Positions 1 through 6,839 of a stretch of DNA of 16,716 nt are shown one piece after another. The translations under genes and the position numbers were made by a program. Within the stretch, counting starts at the first letter, position 1; every line of letters begins with the position of its first letter. A model generated the notes under the pieces. It made no database searches. It saw only the letters and a program-made list of their open reading frames with translations, and was not told where the DNA came from. This stretch comes from Sedimentisphaerales bacterium (GTDB lineage: Bacteria > Planctomycetota > Phycisphaerae > Sedimentisphaerales > SG8-4), in contig JAFGCA010000769.1 of assembly GCA_016932895.1 (NCBI GenBank), forward strand, positions 1-16,716, given 5' to 3'.

Positions 1-13
1 AAGGGGTGTTTTC

Positions 14-1489
14 GTGAAGACGTGGGTTTGGGTTTTGGTGGTTAGTTTCTTGGTTTTGTTGTTTGTGTGGCCGGGGGTTTGCGGGGGGGCTGGGAGGTTT
101 GAGGCGAGGTGGGAATCGCTGGATCAGCGTCCGACGCCTCAGTGGTGGGTGGATGCGAAGTTCGGGATCTTCATCCATTGGGGGGTGTATTCGGTGCCGG
201 CTTGGTCGGTGCGGGGGCAATACTCGGAGTGGTATTGGCGACGGATCATGGGCGACAAGGCCAAGAACGGCCCGTGGTGGCGATACCACAAGGAGACGTA
301 CGGCGGGGATTTCGCGTATGCTGCGTTTGCGCCGCAGTTCAAAGCCGAGCTGTACGATCCGAATCAGTGGGCCGAGGTGTTTCGTCGCTGCGGCGCGCGC
401 TACGTCGTGCTGACCTCGAAACACCACGACGGCTACTGTCTCTGGCCCAGCGAGCAGGCGAACCGAAGCTGGGGCCGGCCGTGGAACGCGGTGGACGTCG
501 GGCCGAAACGCGATCTGCTGGGCGACCTGACCGAGGCGGTGCGCGGGCAGGGCCTGAAGATGGGATTCTATTACTCGTTGTACGAGTGGTACAATCCGCT
601 CTGGCTGGCGGACCGCGACCTCTACGTCGACAAGCACATGATCCCGCAGTTCAAGGACGTGGTGACACGCTACAAGCCTTCGGTGATCTTCTCCGACGGG
701 GAATGGGACATGCCCAGCGAGCAGTGGCGCAGCGAAGAACTCCTGGCCTGGCTGTTCAACGAGTCACCGTGTCGGGACGAGGTGGTCGTGAACGATCGCT
801 GGGGCAAGGGCATTCGGCACAAGCACGGGGGTTATTACACGACGGAATACGGCGCGGGCCTGGCCGGCGCGAGCCATCCGTGGGAGGAGAACCGGGGCAT
901 GGCGCACTCGTTCGGGTACAGTAGGACCGAGCCGCTTTCGGACTACAAATCAGCGCGCGAGCTGGTGCTGATGCTGATCGATCTGGTCAGCCGCGGCGGC
1001 AACCTCCTGCTCGACATCGGCCCGACCGGCGACGGACGCATCCCGGTGATCATGGAGGAGCGGCTCATCCAGATGGGCGACTGGCTCGAGGTCAACGGCG
1101 CGGCGATCTACGGCACGAAGCCCTGGCGGAAGATGGTTCAGTGGACCGAGGGCAAGCGGCCCGACGTCGGATACGGCCAAGAGTACAAGGCCAAGTACGA
1201 TATCGCCGCGCTGACGGGCCCGCCTTCGGGTGACTCGGCGGTTATTGAGGCATTTTTCACATCAAAGGGTGACACGCTGTACGTTATCACGCCGCGGTGG
1301 CCGGGCGAGAAGCTGGTGGTCGAGGATGTGGAGGTTTCGGCCAACAGCGTTGTAACGATGCTGGGTGTGGCGCAATCCATCTCGCGGGACCGGTCCGGCC
1401 GGAATGTGGTCATTCACGTGCCGCCGCTGTCCGTCGATGAGGTGCCTTGCCAGGACGCCTATGTCTTTGAAATTACACAGGTTAAGTAG
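14..1489 (+). CDS. Exported alpha-L-fucosidase, glycoside hydrolase family 29
   Basis: A retaining exo-glycosidase that removes terminal alpha-L-fucose from glycans, probably in the periplasm. The 491-residue protein begins with a Sec signal peptide (hydrophobic residues 4-20, likely cleavage after VCG at 22-24). GH29 hallmarks follow: FGIFIHWGVYSVPAW at 50-64, TSKHHDGYCLWPSE at 134-147, and FSDGEWDMP at 226-234, whose D228 fits the family nucleophile. The acid/base glutamate varies in this family and I do not assign it. LLLDIGPTGDGRIP at 331-344 closes the barrel, and the last 100 or so residues look like the usual C-terminal beta-sandwich. The start is GTG, with AAGGGG at 1-6 seven bases upstream. 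The length is normal for the family. The signal-peptide region is almost free of C, unlike the rest of the gene. It is the only recognisable classical glycosidase here, and 268 nt with a promoter candidate separate it from the next gene. Confidence 0.93.
   Translation: MKTWVWVLVVSFLVLLFVWPGVCGGAGRFEARWESLDQRPTPQWWVDAKFGIFIHWGVYSVPAWSVRGQYSEWYWRRIMGDKAKNGPWWRYHKETYGGDFAYAAFAPQFKAELYDPNQWAEVFRRCGARYVVLTSKHHDGYCLWPSEQANRSWGRPWNAVDVGPKRDLLGDLTEAVRGQGLKMGFYYSLYEWYNPLWLADRDLYVDKHMIPQFKDVVTRYKPSVIFSDGEWDMPSEQWRSEELLAWLFNESPCRDEVVVNDRWGKGIRHKHGGYYTTEYGAGLAGASHPWEENRGMAHSFGYSRTEPLSDYKSARELVLMLIDLVSRGGNLLLDIGPTGDGRIPVIMEERLIQMGDWLEVNGAAIYGTKPWRKMVQWTEGKRPDVGYGQEYKAKYDIAALTGPPSGDSAVIEAFFTSKGDTLYVITPRWPGEKLVVEDVEVSANSVVTMLGVAQSISRDRSGRNVVIHVPPLSVDEVPCQDAYVFEITQVK
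73..94 (+). other. Putative G-quadruplex motif in the signal-peptide coding region
   Basis: Runs of 5, 7 and 3 G (73-77, 83-89, 92-94) lie close together on the coding strand. Splitting the 7-G run gives four tracts of at least three G with loops of 1-5 nt, which fits the standard quadruplex pattern. It sits about 60 nt into the fucosidase reading frame, where an mRNA or DNA structure could affect translation or transcription. Function is unknown. Confidence 0.4.
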
Positions 1490-1535
1490 CTCACGTTTCC
1501 ATCGGCTGCCGGGTGGATTTTGGCTGGAAATACCA

Positions 1536-1563
1536 TTGCCCATGCGTTCTGAGCCGGTATAAT
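1536..1563 (+). promoter_or_regulatory. Candidate sigma-70-type promoter for the downstream cluster
   Basis: TTGCCC at 1536-1541 (four of six matches to the -35 consensus) is followed after 16 nt by a perfect TATAAT at 1558-1563. Such a box stands out in a GC-rich genome. The expected transcript start near 1570 would leave a leader of about 190 nt before the TIM-barrel gene. There is no extended -10 TG. Confidence 0.5.
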
Positions 1564-1585
1564 GATACGTCTTTGGTTTCGCCAG

Positions 1586-1652
1586 GGAGGCAGGTGTCTG
1601 GATTTCTGGTGTGAATTTGGGTAAGAAGGATGCCTGCTTGTAGCTGCCCTCC
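1586..1652 (+). promoter_or_regulatory. Possible folded 5' leader element
   Basis: Downstream of the promoter candidate, GGAGG (1586-1590) can pair with CCTCC (1648-1652), and the adjacent CAGG (1591-1594) with CCTG (1633-1636). That gives a nested stem with an 11-nt internal loop on its 3' side. This is weak evidence for a structured leader, and I recognise no known riboswitch class. Confidence 0.25.
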
Positions 1653-1689
1653 GGATGGGTAAGCACGCAATAAAACGTTTATCGTGAGC

Positions 1690-1736
1690 GTTCTTTCCTC
1701 AGGAAAGGACTCGCTTTGGAAAGAACTTTGAGTTCT
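1690..1736 (+). promoter_or_regulatory. Overlapping, mutually exclusive inverted repeats before a strong RBS
   Basis: GTTCTTTCC (1690-1698) can pair with GGAAAGGAC (1702-1710; eight Watson-Crick pairs and one G:U, 3-nt loop) or perfectly with GGAAAGAAC (1718-1726; 9 bp). AGAACT (1722-1727) can instead pair with AGTTCT (1731-1736). The perfect Shine-Dalgarno AAGGAGG (1744-1750) begins 8 nt later, with a 7-nt spacing to the ATG at 1758. The layout suits an operator or a switching RNA that controls the TIM-barrel gene, but neither is proven. Confidence 0.4.
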
Positions 1737-1757
1737 GTTAGATAAGGAGGTTCTGAG

Positions 1758-2756
1758 ATGGCTAGACCGGTTACACTCTTCACGGGACAATGGGCGGACC
1801 TGCCCCTGGAGGAGCTGGCGAAGAAGGCGGCGGGCTGGGGCTACGACGGATTGGAGCTGGCATGTTGGGGAGATCACTTCGAAATTGACAAGGCGTTGGC
1901 GGACGACGGTTATTGCCAGGCCAAGCGGGACATGCTCAAGAAGCACGGCCTGGAGGTGTATGCCATCTCGAACCACCTGACGGGGCAGTGCGTCTGCGAC
2001 AACATCGATGCGCGTCACCAGTCGATCGTACCGCCGGAGGTCTGGGGCAACGGTGAGCCCGAGGGCGTGCGACAGCGGGCCGCGGAAAACCAGATCGCTG
2101 CCGCCAAGGCGGCCAAGAAGCTGGGCGTGGGCGTGGTCAACGGTTTCACCGGCAGCTCGATCTGGCACCTGCTCTACTCGTTCCCGCCGGCCTCTCCCGA
2201 TATGATCAAGGCCGGATACGAGGATTTTGCCAAGCGTTTCACACCCATTCTCGATGCCTTCAAGGCCGAAGGGATCAAGTTTGCCCTGGAAGTGCACCCG
2301 ACGGAGATCGCGTTCGACATCGCCTCGGCGCAGCGCGCGATCGACGCGGTCAACGGGCACGAGTGCTTCGGATTCAACTACGACCCGAGCCACTTGGGCT
2401 ATCAGGGCGTCGATTACGTGAAGTTCATCCGCACCTTCGGCGATCGCATCTTCCACGCCCACATGAAGGACGTGTGGTGGGGCCACGGGGACGGGACCGT
2501 CGGCGTATTCGGCGGGCATACGGATTTTGCGGATCCCCGCCGGTACTGGGATTTCCGCTCCATCGGTCACGGTGACATCAACTTCGAGGAGATCATCGTG
2601 GCGTTGAACGACATCGGCTATCAGGGCCCGCTTTCGATCGAGTGGGAAGACAGCCGGATGGATCGCGAGCACGGGGCCGCCGAGGCCTGTGGGGCGATCA
2701 AAAAGGCGGACTTCAAACCGTCGGAGGTCGCATTCGACGCACAATTCGACAAATAA
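1758..2756 (+). CDS. Sugar phosphate isomerase/epimerase-like TIM barrel (xylose isomerase-like superfamily)
   Basis: A metal-dependent TIM-barrel enzyme acting on a sugar or keto-sugar, by isomerisation, epimerisation or beta-elimination/hydration. It has 332 residues. The expected metal ligands are visible at strand ends: E178 in ALEVHP, D209 with H212 in YDPSHL, H233/H235 in FHAHMKD, and E295/E297 in SIEWED. The long loop [18 protein letters not shown] (243-260) is characteristic of the larger sugar-isomerase-like members. There is no signal peptide, so the protein is probably cytosolic, unlike every other product here. A perfect Shine-Dalgarno fixes the start. Proteins of this superfamily accompany Gfo/Idh/MocA dehydrogenases in 3-keto-glycoside and C-glycoside pathways, so it may act on the keto intermediate. 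The substrate cannot be read from sequence. Confidence 0.85.
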   Translation: MARPVTLFTGQWADLPLEELAKKAAGWGYDGLELACWGDHFEIDKALADDGYCQAKRDMLKKHGLEVYAISNHLTGQCVCDNIDARHQSIVPPEVWGNGEPEGVRQRAAENQIAAAKAAKKLGVGVVNGFTGSSIWHLLYSFPPASPDMIKAGYEDFAKRFTPILDAFKAEGIKFALEVHPTEIAFDIASAQRAIDAVNGHECFGFNYDPSHLGYQGVDYVKFIRTFGDRIFHAHMKDVWWGHGDGTVGVFGGHTDFADPRRYWDFRSIGHGDINFEEIIVALNDIGYQGPLSIEWEDSRMDREHGAAEACGAIKKADFKPSEVAFDAQFDK

Positions 2757-2776
2757 CAAGAACAGAGTGTCGGGAT

Positions 2777-2806
2777 GGCCCAGGCGCCGGCAAGGGCGCC
2801 TGGGTC
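2777..2806 (+). other. Intercistronic GC-rich hairpin
   Basis: CCCAGGCGCC (2779-2788) and GGCGCCTGGG (2795-2804) form a perfect 10-bp stem around GGCAAG. G2778:T2805 and G2777:C2806 can add two pairs. No U-tract follows, so a mRNA-stability or processing role is more likely than a strong terminator. Confidence 0.6.
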
Positions 2807-2829
2807 GTGCCGATCATCGGAAAGGTATT

Positions 2830-4128
2830 ATGGGCAGCAGGCAAAAGTTAAGCCGCCGTCAGTTTCTCAGCAGAGGGGTCGGCACGGCGGCGGGGGTGAT
2901 TGGATTTCCTTACATCGTTAGTTCCTCGGCCCTGGGCCAGGGGGGCCGCACCGCTCCCAGCGAGCGAATTACCATCGGGTTCATCGCCTGTGGCAAGCAG
3001 AGCAAGCACCTGATGCGCTCGTTCTTGAATTCGCCCGGCACGCACGTCGTGGCGGCTTGCGACGTCGACAAGCTCAAGCTCGAACGCGGCAAAGGCATCA
3101 TCGAGGGCCATTACTCCCAGAAGGGTGTTTTGTCCTATAAAGGCTGCGATACCTATGGTGATTTCCGCGAAGTGCTGGCCCGCGATGACATCGACGCCGT
3201 GGTGATCTCGACGCCGGACCACTGGCACGCGGTCACGGTCGTCGAGTCGGCCAGGGCGGGCAAGGACGTCTACTGCGAAAAGCCGCTCTCGCAGACGATT
3301 GCCGAGGCACGCGGGATGATCGCCGCGATTCGCAAGTACGACCGCGTTTTCCAGACGGGCAGCATGCAGCGATCGTCATGGAATTTCCGGTTCGCCTGCG
3401 AGCTGGTGCAGAACGGCTACATCGGCGAGGTCAAGCACGTCACCGTCGGGGTCGGCGGGCCGCCGGAAGATAAGCCGCTGGAGCCGCAGCCGGTGCCGGA
3501 CTATCTCGATTGGGACAGGTGGCTGGGCCCGGCCATGTGGAGGCCCTACCATTCGGAGCTCTCGCCGCACCTGAGCTGGGACGGCTTCCCGCATTGGCGC
3601 AGTCATAGCTGGTTCGGCGGCGGCGGTATGACCGACTGGGGCGCCCATCATTTCGATATCGCCCAGTGGGGTCTGGGCATGGACGGCAGCGGCCCGGTCG
3701 ATATCCTTCCTCCCGACGGCAAGGAGCGCAAGGATCTCACCTACGTTTATGCCAACGGCATCCCCATGACGCGGGGCCAGGCCAACGGCATCCTGTTCGA
3801 GGGGACCAAGGGCAAGATCGAGGTCAACCGGGGGTACCTGAAGACTTGGCCGGACAGCCTCAAGGACCAAAAGATCGGCCCCGACGAGATTCATCTGTAC
3901 GAAAGCAAGAACCATTATACCGACTGGCTCGACGCGGTTCGCAGCCGAACCAAACCGATCTGTGATATCGAGACCGGCGCCAGCTCGGTGATCGTATGCC
4001 ACTTGGGCAATCTCGCGTACAAGCTCCAGCGCCCGCTGAAGTGGGACCCGGATCGCGCGGTGTTCATCGGCGACGACGAGGCCAATCGGCTGCTCTCGCG
4101 GCCGATGCGCAGCCCCTGGCAGATTTGA
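2830..4128 (+). CDS. Tat-exported Gfo/Idh/MocA oxidoreductase, subfamily A (copy 1)
   Basis: A predicted NAD(P)-dependent sugar or keto-glycoside oxidoreductase acting outside the cytoplasm. I start it at ATG 2830 (432 residues), behind GGAAAGG at 2819-2825. An in-frame extension back to 2689 would overlap the preceding gene and place 47 odd residues before the Tat motif SRRQFL (R9, R10). The Rossmann domain ends near 140, followed by the active-site EKPL (K151) and TDWGAHHFDIAQWGLG (268-283) with H273, H274 and D276. The nucleotide loop is degenerate: GFIACGKQS (50-58) has A53 and S58 where the two copies downstream have glycines of GxGxxG. The end, LLSRPMRSPW, is shared with those copies. 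The next gene starts 22 nt later, so they are surely cotranscribed. Substrate and cofactor are uncertain. Confidence 0.88.
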   Translation: MGSRQKLSRRQFLSRGVGTAAGVIGFPYIVSSSALGQGGRTAPSERITIGFIACGKQSKHLMRSFLNSPGTHVVAACDVDKLKLERGKGIIEGHYSQKGVLSYKGCDTYGDFREVLARDDIDAVVISTPDHWHAVTVVESARAGKDVYCEKPLSQTIAEARGMIAAIRKYDRVFQTGSMQRSSWNFRFACELVQNGYIGEVKHVTVGVGGPPEDKPLEPQPVPDYLDWDRWLGPAMWRPYHSELSPHLSWDGFPHWRSHSWFGGGGMTDWGAHHFDIAQWGLGMDGSGPVDILPPDGKERKDLTYVYANGIPMTRGQANGILFEGTKGKIEVNRGYLKTWPDSLKDQKIGPDEIHLYESKNHYTDWLDAVRSRTKPICDIETGASSVIVCHLGNLAYKLQRPLKWDPDRAVFIGDDEANRLLSRPMRSPWQI

Positions 4129-4150
4129 CTGACACAAAGAGAGGTTTTTC

Positions 4151-5461
4151 ATGTCAGTAAGAAGGTTGGACAGGCGTCGGTTTCTCAGACGAGCAGCCGG
4201 AGCGGCGGCCGGAGCGGTCGCCTTCCCCTACATCGTTCCGTCCTCGGTCCTGGGCCGGGATGGCGCCGTCGCGCCGAGCAACCGGATCGTGCACGGCTGC
4301 ATCGGCGTCGGCAGCCGGGGATCGGGCGTCATGCGCGGTTTCCTCGGACGCAATGAGGTCCAGATCGTCGCGGTATGCGACATCGACAAGGACCATCGGG
4401 ACCGGGCGAAGAAGTCCGTCGACGACAAGTACGACAACACCGATTGTGCAACCTACCATGATTTCGCCGAATTGATCGCGCGGGATGACATCGACACGAT
4501 GTCACTGGCGGTGCCCGATCACTGGCATTCGATTCCCGTGATCATGGGCGCCCGGGCCGGCAAGGATATGTACGCCGAGAAACCCCTGGCGCGGACGATT
4601 CACGAGGGCCGCGAGATGGTCAAAGCGGTCGAGGGGTACAAGAGGGTCTGGCAGACGGGCTCGCAGCAGCGTTCTACCGCCAATTTCCACAAAGCGTGCG
4701 AGCTGGTTCGCAACGGTCGCATCGGGAAGGTGCGCCGGGTGGAGGTCGGTCTTCCGACCGGCCGCAGCGGACCGGCCGCCGAGGTAAAGCCCGTGCCGGC
4801 CAATCTGGACTGGAATCGCTGGCTGGGCCCGGCGCCGTGGCGGGCCTACACGGAATTCGGCAAGCGCGGCGTACACTGGGACTGGCGCTGGGTCAGAGAT
4901 TTCTCCGGCGGCCAGCTTACCGACTGGGCGGGCCACCACATCGACATCGCGCATTGGGGGCTCGGGCTGGGGCGCACGGGCCCCGTGGAGATTGAGGGTC
5001 GCGGTGAGTTCCCGGCCGACGGCATCTACGACGTGGCCATCACGTACAAGTTCACCTGCAAATATGCCAACGGCGTCGAGCTCACCGTCGCGAACAACAA
5101 GCAACTCGCGCAAGGCGCGAAATGGTACGGGGACAAGGGCTGGATTTATGTGAAGCGAGGCAAGCTTCAGGCCGATCCGCCCGAGGTGCTCAACGAGACC
5201 ATCGGACCCAACGAAATTCACCTGTACGAGAGCCGGGACCACATCGGCAACTTCCTGGAGTGCGTCCGAACGCGCCGGGAGACGGTCGCACCGATCGAGA
5301 TCGGCCACCGCTCCATCAGCGTCGGCCTGCTCGGCGAAATTGCCATGCTGACGCGGCAGAAGCTACAATGGGACCCGCGAAGCGAGCGGTTCCTCAACAG
5401 CCCCGAGGCCAATCGCATGCTGTCGCGGCCGATGCGAAGCCCGTGGCACCTCGGACTATGA
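4151..5461 (+). CDS. Tat-exported Gfo/Idh/MocA oxidoreductase, subfamily A (copy 2)
   Basis: A predicted extracytoplasmic NAD(P)-dependent sugar dehydrogenase or reductase of 436 residues. The Tat signal has RRRFLRRA (8-15) followed by a hydrophobic stretch and FPYIVPSSVLG. The dinucleotide loop is intact, GVGSRG at 52-57 preceded by HGCI. The catalytic lysine motif EKPLART has K144. TDWAGHHIDIAHWGLGLG (257-274) holds H262, H263 and D265. The C-terminus NRMLSRPMRSPWH matches its neighbours. AGAGAGG at 4138-4144 lies 6 nt before the ATG. It is very like the next gene over its whole length, including the EIEGRGE (280-286) and IGPNEIHLYESRDH (351-364) segments, so the pair looks like a tandem duplication. 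In a keto-glycoside pathway one copy may oxidise the glycoside and another reduce the product, but this is inference. Confidence 0.92.
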   Translation: MSVRRLDRRRFLRRAAGAAAGAVAFPYIVPSSVLGRDGAVAPSNRIVHGCIGVGSRGSGVMRGFLGRNEVQIVAVCDIDKDHRDRAKKSVDDKYDNTDCATYHDFAELIARDDIDTMSLAVPDHWHSIPVIMGARAGKDMYAEKPLARTIHEGREMVKAVEGYKRVWQTGSQQRSTANFHKACELVRNGRIGKVRRVEVGLPTGRSGPAAEVKPVPANLDWNRWLGPAPWRAYTEFGKRGVHWDWRWVRDFSGGQLTDWAGHHIDIAHWGLGLGRTGPVEIEGRGEFPADGIYDVAITYKFTCKYANGVELTVANNKQLAQGAKWYGDKGWIYVKRGKLQADPPEVLNETIGPNEIHLYESRDHIGNFLECVRTRRETVAPIEIGHRSISVGLLGEIAMLTRQKLQWDPRSERFLNSPEANRMLSRPMRSPWHLGL

Positions 5462-5477
5462 GTCAGGAGAACGACAC

Positions 5478-6770
5478 ATGAAAAAGAGAACGATATCGCG
5501 TCGCGGGTTCTTGCGCCATGCCGCCGGCGTCTCGGTCGGTGCGGTGGCATTTCCGTACGTCGTCCCGTCGTCCGTGATGGGCGCCGATGCACCGAGCGGG
5601 AAGATTGTCATGGGCTGCATCGGTGTGGGCAGTCAGGGCAGCGGGAACATGAACGGGTTCCTGAACAAGAACGACGCCCGGGTCGTGGCGGTCTGCGACG
5701 TGGACAAGGGCCACCGCGACAACGCCAAGAAAACCGTCGACGGCAAATACGGCAACTCGGACTGCAAGACCTACCTGGACTTTCGCGAGCTGATCGCGCG
5801 TGACGACATCGACGCCCTGTCGCTGGCGTTGCCCGACCACTGGCATTCGATTCCGGTGGTGACGGCAGCGCGGGCGGGCAAGGACATCTACGGCGAGAAG
5901 CCGCTGGCCCGGACGATCTACGAGGGCCGCCAGATGGTGGATGCTTTCCATCGCTACGGTCGCGTCTGGCAGACCGGAAGCTGGCAGCGGTCGGTAGAGC
6001 ATTTCCGCCGGGCTTGTGAGCTGGTGGTCAACGGTCGTATCGGGAAGGTGAGCCTGGTGGAAGTGGGCCTGCCCACCGGCGGCGGCAGCGACGTCAAGGC
6101 GGTGCAGCCGGTGCCCGACGGCGTGGACTGGGATTTCTGGCTGGGGCCGGCCCCGTGGGTGCCCTATCGCGGCGTGATTCACTGGAACTGGCGCTGGATG
6201 ATGGATTATTCCGGCGGCCAGTTGACCGACTGGGCGGGACATCATATCGATATCGCCCACTGGGGACTCGGACTGGATCGCAGCGCCCCGGAGGAGATCG
6301 AAGGTCGGGGTGAGTATCCGAAGGACGGTATCTATGACGTTCCCACGCAGTACAAGTTTACCTGCAAGTATGCCAACGGCCTGACGATGGTGGTCGCCAA
6401 CGACAAGCAGGTCGCGCACGGCATGGGGGCGTGCTGGTACGGCGAGAAGGACGCCTGGATTCACGTCAATCGCGGCGGCCTCCGCGCCAGCGACCCGAAG
6501 ATCCTCGAGGAGGTCATCGGGCCCAACGAGATCCGCCTCTATGAAAGCCGGGACCATCAGCAGAACTTCCTGGATTGCGTCAAGACCCGCAAGGAGACGA
6601 TCACGCCGATCGAGACCGCCTATCGTTCCATCAGCGTCGGATTGCTGGGCGAGATCGCGATGCTCACGGAGCAGAAGCTCAAGTGGGACATCAAAACCGA
6701 GCGATTCCTCAACAGTGACCAAGCGAACCGTCTGCTGCGCCGCCCGATGCGCAGTCCGTGGCATCTGTAA
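5478..6770 (+). CDS. Tat-exported Gfo/Idh/MocA oxidoreductase, subfamily A (copy 3)
   Basis: A close paralogue of the preceding gene, 430 residues, separated from it by 16 nt, with AGGAGA at 5465-5470 before the ATG. The Tat motif is ISRRGFLRH (6-14). The dinucleotide loop is GVGSQG at 49-54. EKPL carries K141, and TDWAGHHIDIAHWGLGLD (250-267) has H255, H256 and D258. Compared with copy 2 it lacks a few residues in the loop after GLPTG and carries a three-residue variation near AHGMGACWYGEKDAW (313-327), next to the likely substrate pocket. The duplicates may therefore differ in substrate. An intercistronic hairpin and a ThuA-like gene follow. Family assignment and export are clear; reaction direction and substrate are not. 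Confidence 0.92.
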   Translation: MKKRTISRRGFLRHAAGVSVGAVAFPYVVPSSVMGADAPSGKIVMGCIGVGSQGSGNMNGFLNKNDARVVAVCDVDKGHRDNAKKTVDGKYGNSDCKTYLDFRELIARDDIDALSLALPDHWHSIPVVTAARAGKDIYGEKPLARTIYEGRQMVDAFHRYGRVWQTGSWQRSVEHFRRACELVVNGRIGKVSLVEVGLPTGGGSDVKAVQPVPDGVDWDFWLGPAPWVPYRGVIHWNWRWMMDYSGGQLTDWAGHHIDIAHWGLGLDRSAPEEIEGRGEYPKDGIYDVPTQYKFTCKYANGLTMVVANDKQVAHGMGACWYGEKDAWIHVNRGGLRASDPKILEEVIGPNEIRLYESRDHQQNFLDCVKTRKETITPIETAYRSISVGLLGEIAMLTEQKLKWDIKTERFLNSDQANRLLRRPMRSPWHL

Positions 6771-6782
6771 TGAAGAACCGGC

Positions 6783-6814
6783 CGGCTCGCTGCTCGCCGA
6801 GAGCGGTCGAGCCG
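6783..6814 (+). other. Intercistronic GC-rich hairpin
   Basis: CGGCTCG (6783-6789) pairs perfectly with CGAGCCG (6808-6814), and inside it GCTC (6792-6795) pairs with GAGC (6801-6804). A C:G pair, a T:G wobble and one bulged T (6807) join the two into a nearly continuous 13-bp stem. No U-tract follows. It lies between the last subfamily A dehydrogenase and the ThuA-HEAT gene and may mark an mRNA processing or stability point. Confidence 0.5.
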
Positions 6815-6839
6815 CCCTGCAATAGAAAGGAGCCAACCC

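Noticed and set aside
1594..1614. Six-codon GTG-started leader peptide after GGAGG
   Set aside because: The spacing to GGAGG is only about 3 nt, and nothing in the codons suggests attenuation.
1491..2759. 422-residue open frame on the - strand
   Set aside because: It covers the TIM-barrel gene antisense and runs through the promoter gap. The + strand product has all expected metal ligands.
2689..2829. Upstream extension of the first dehydrogenase
   Set aside because: It overlaps the TIM-barrel gene and would put 47 residues, including the intercistronic hairpin, before the Tat signal.
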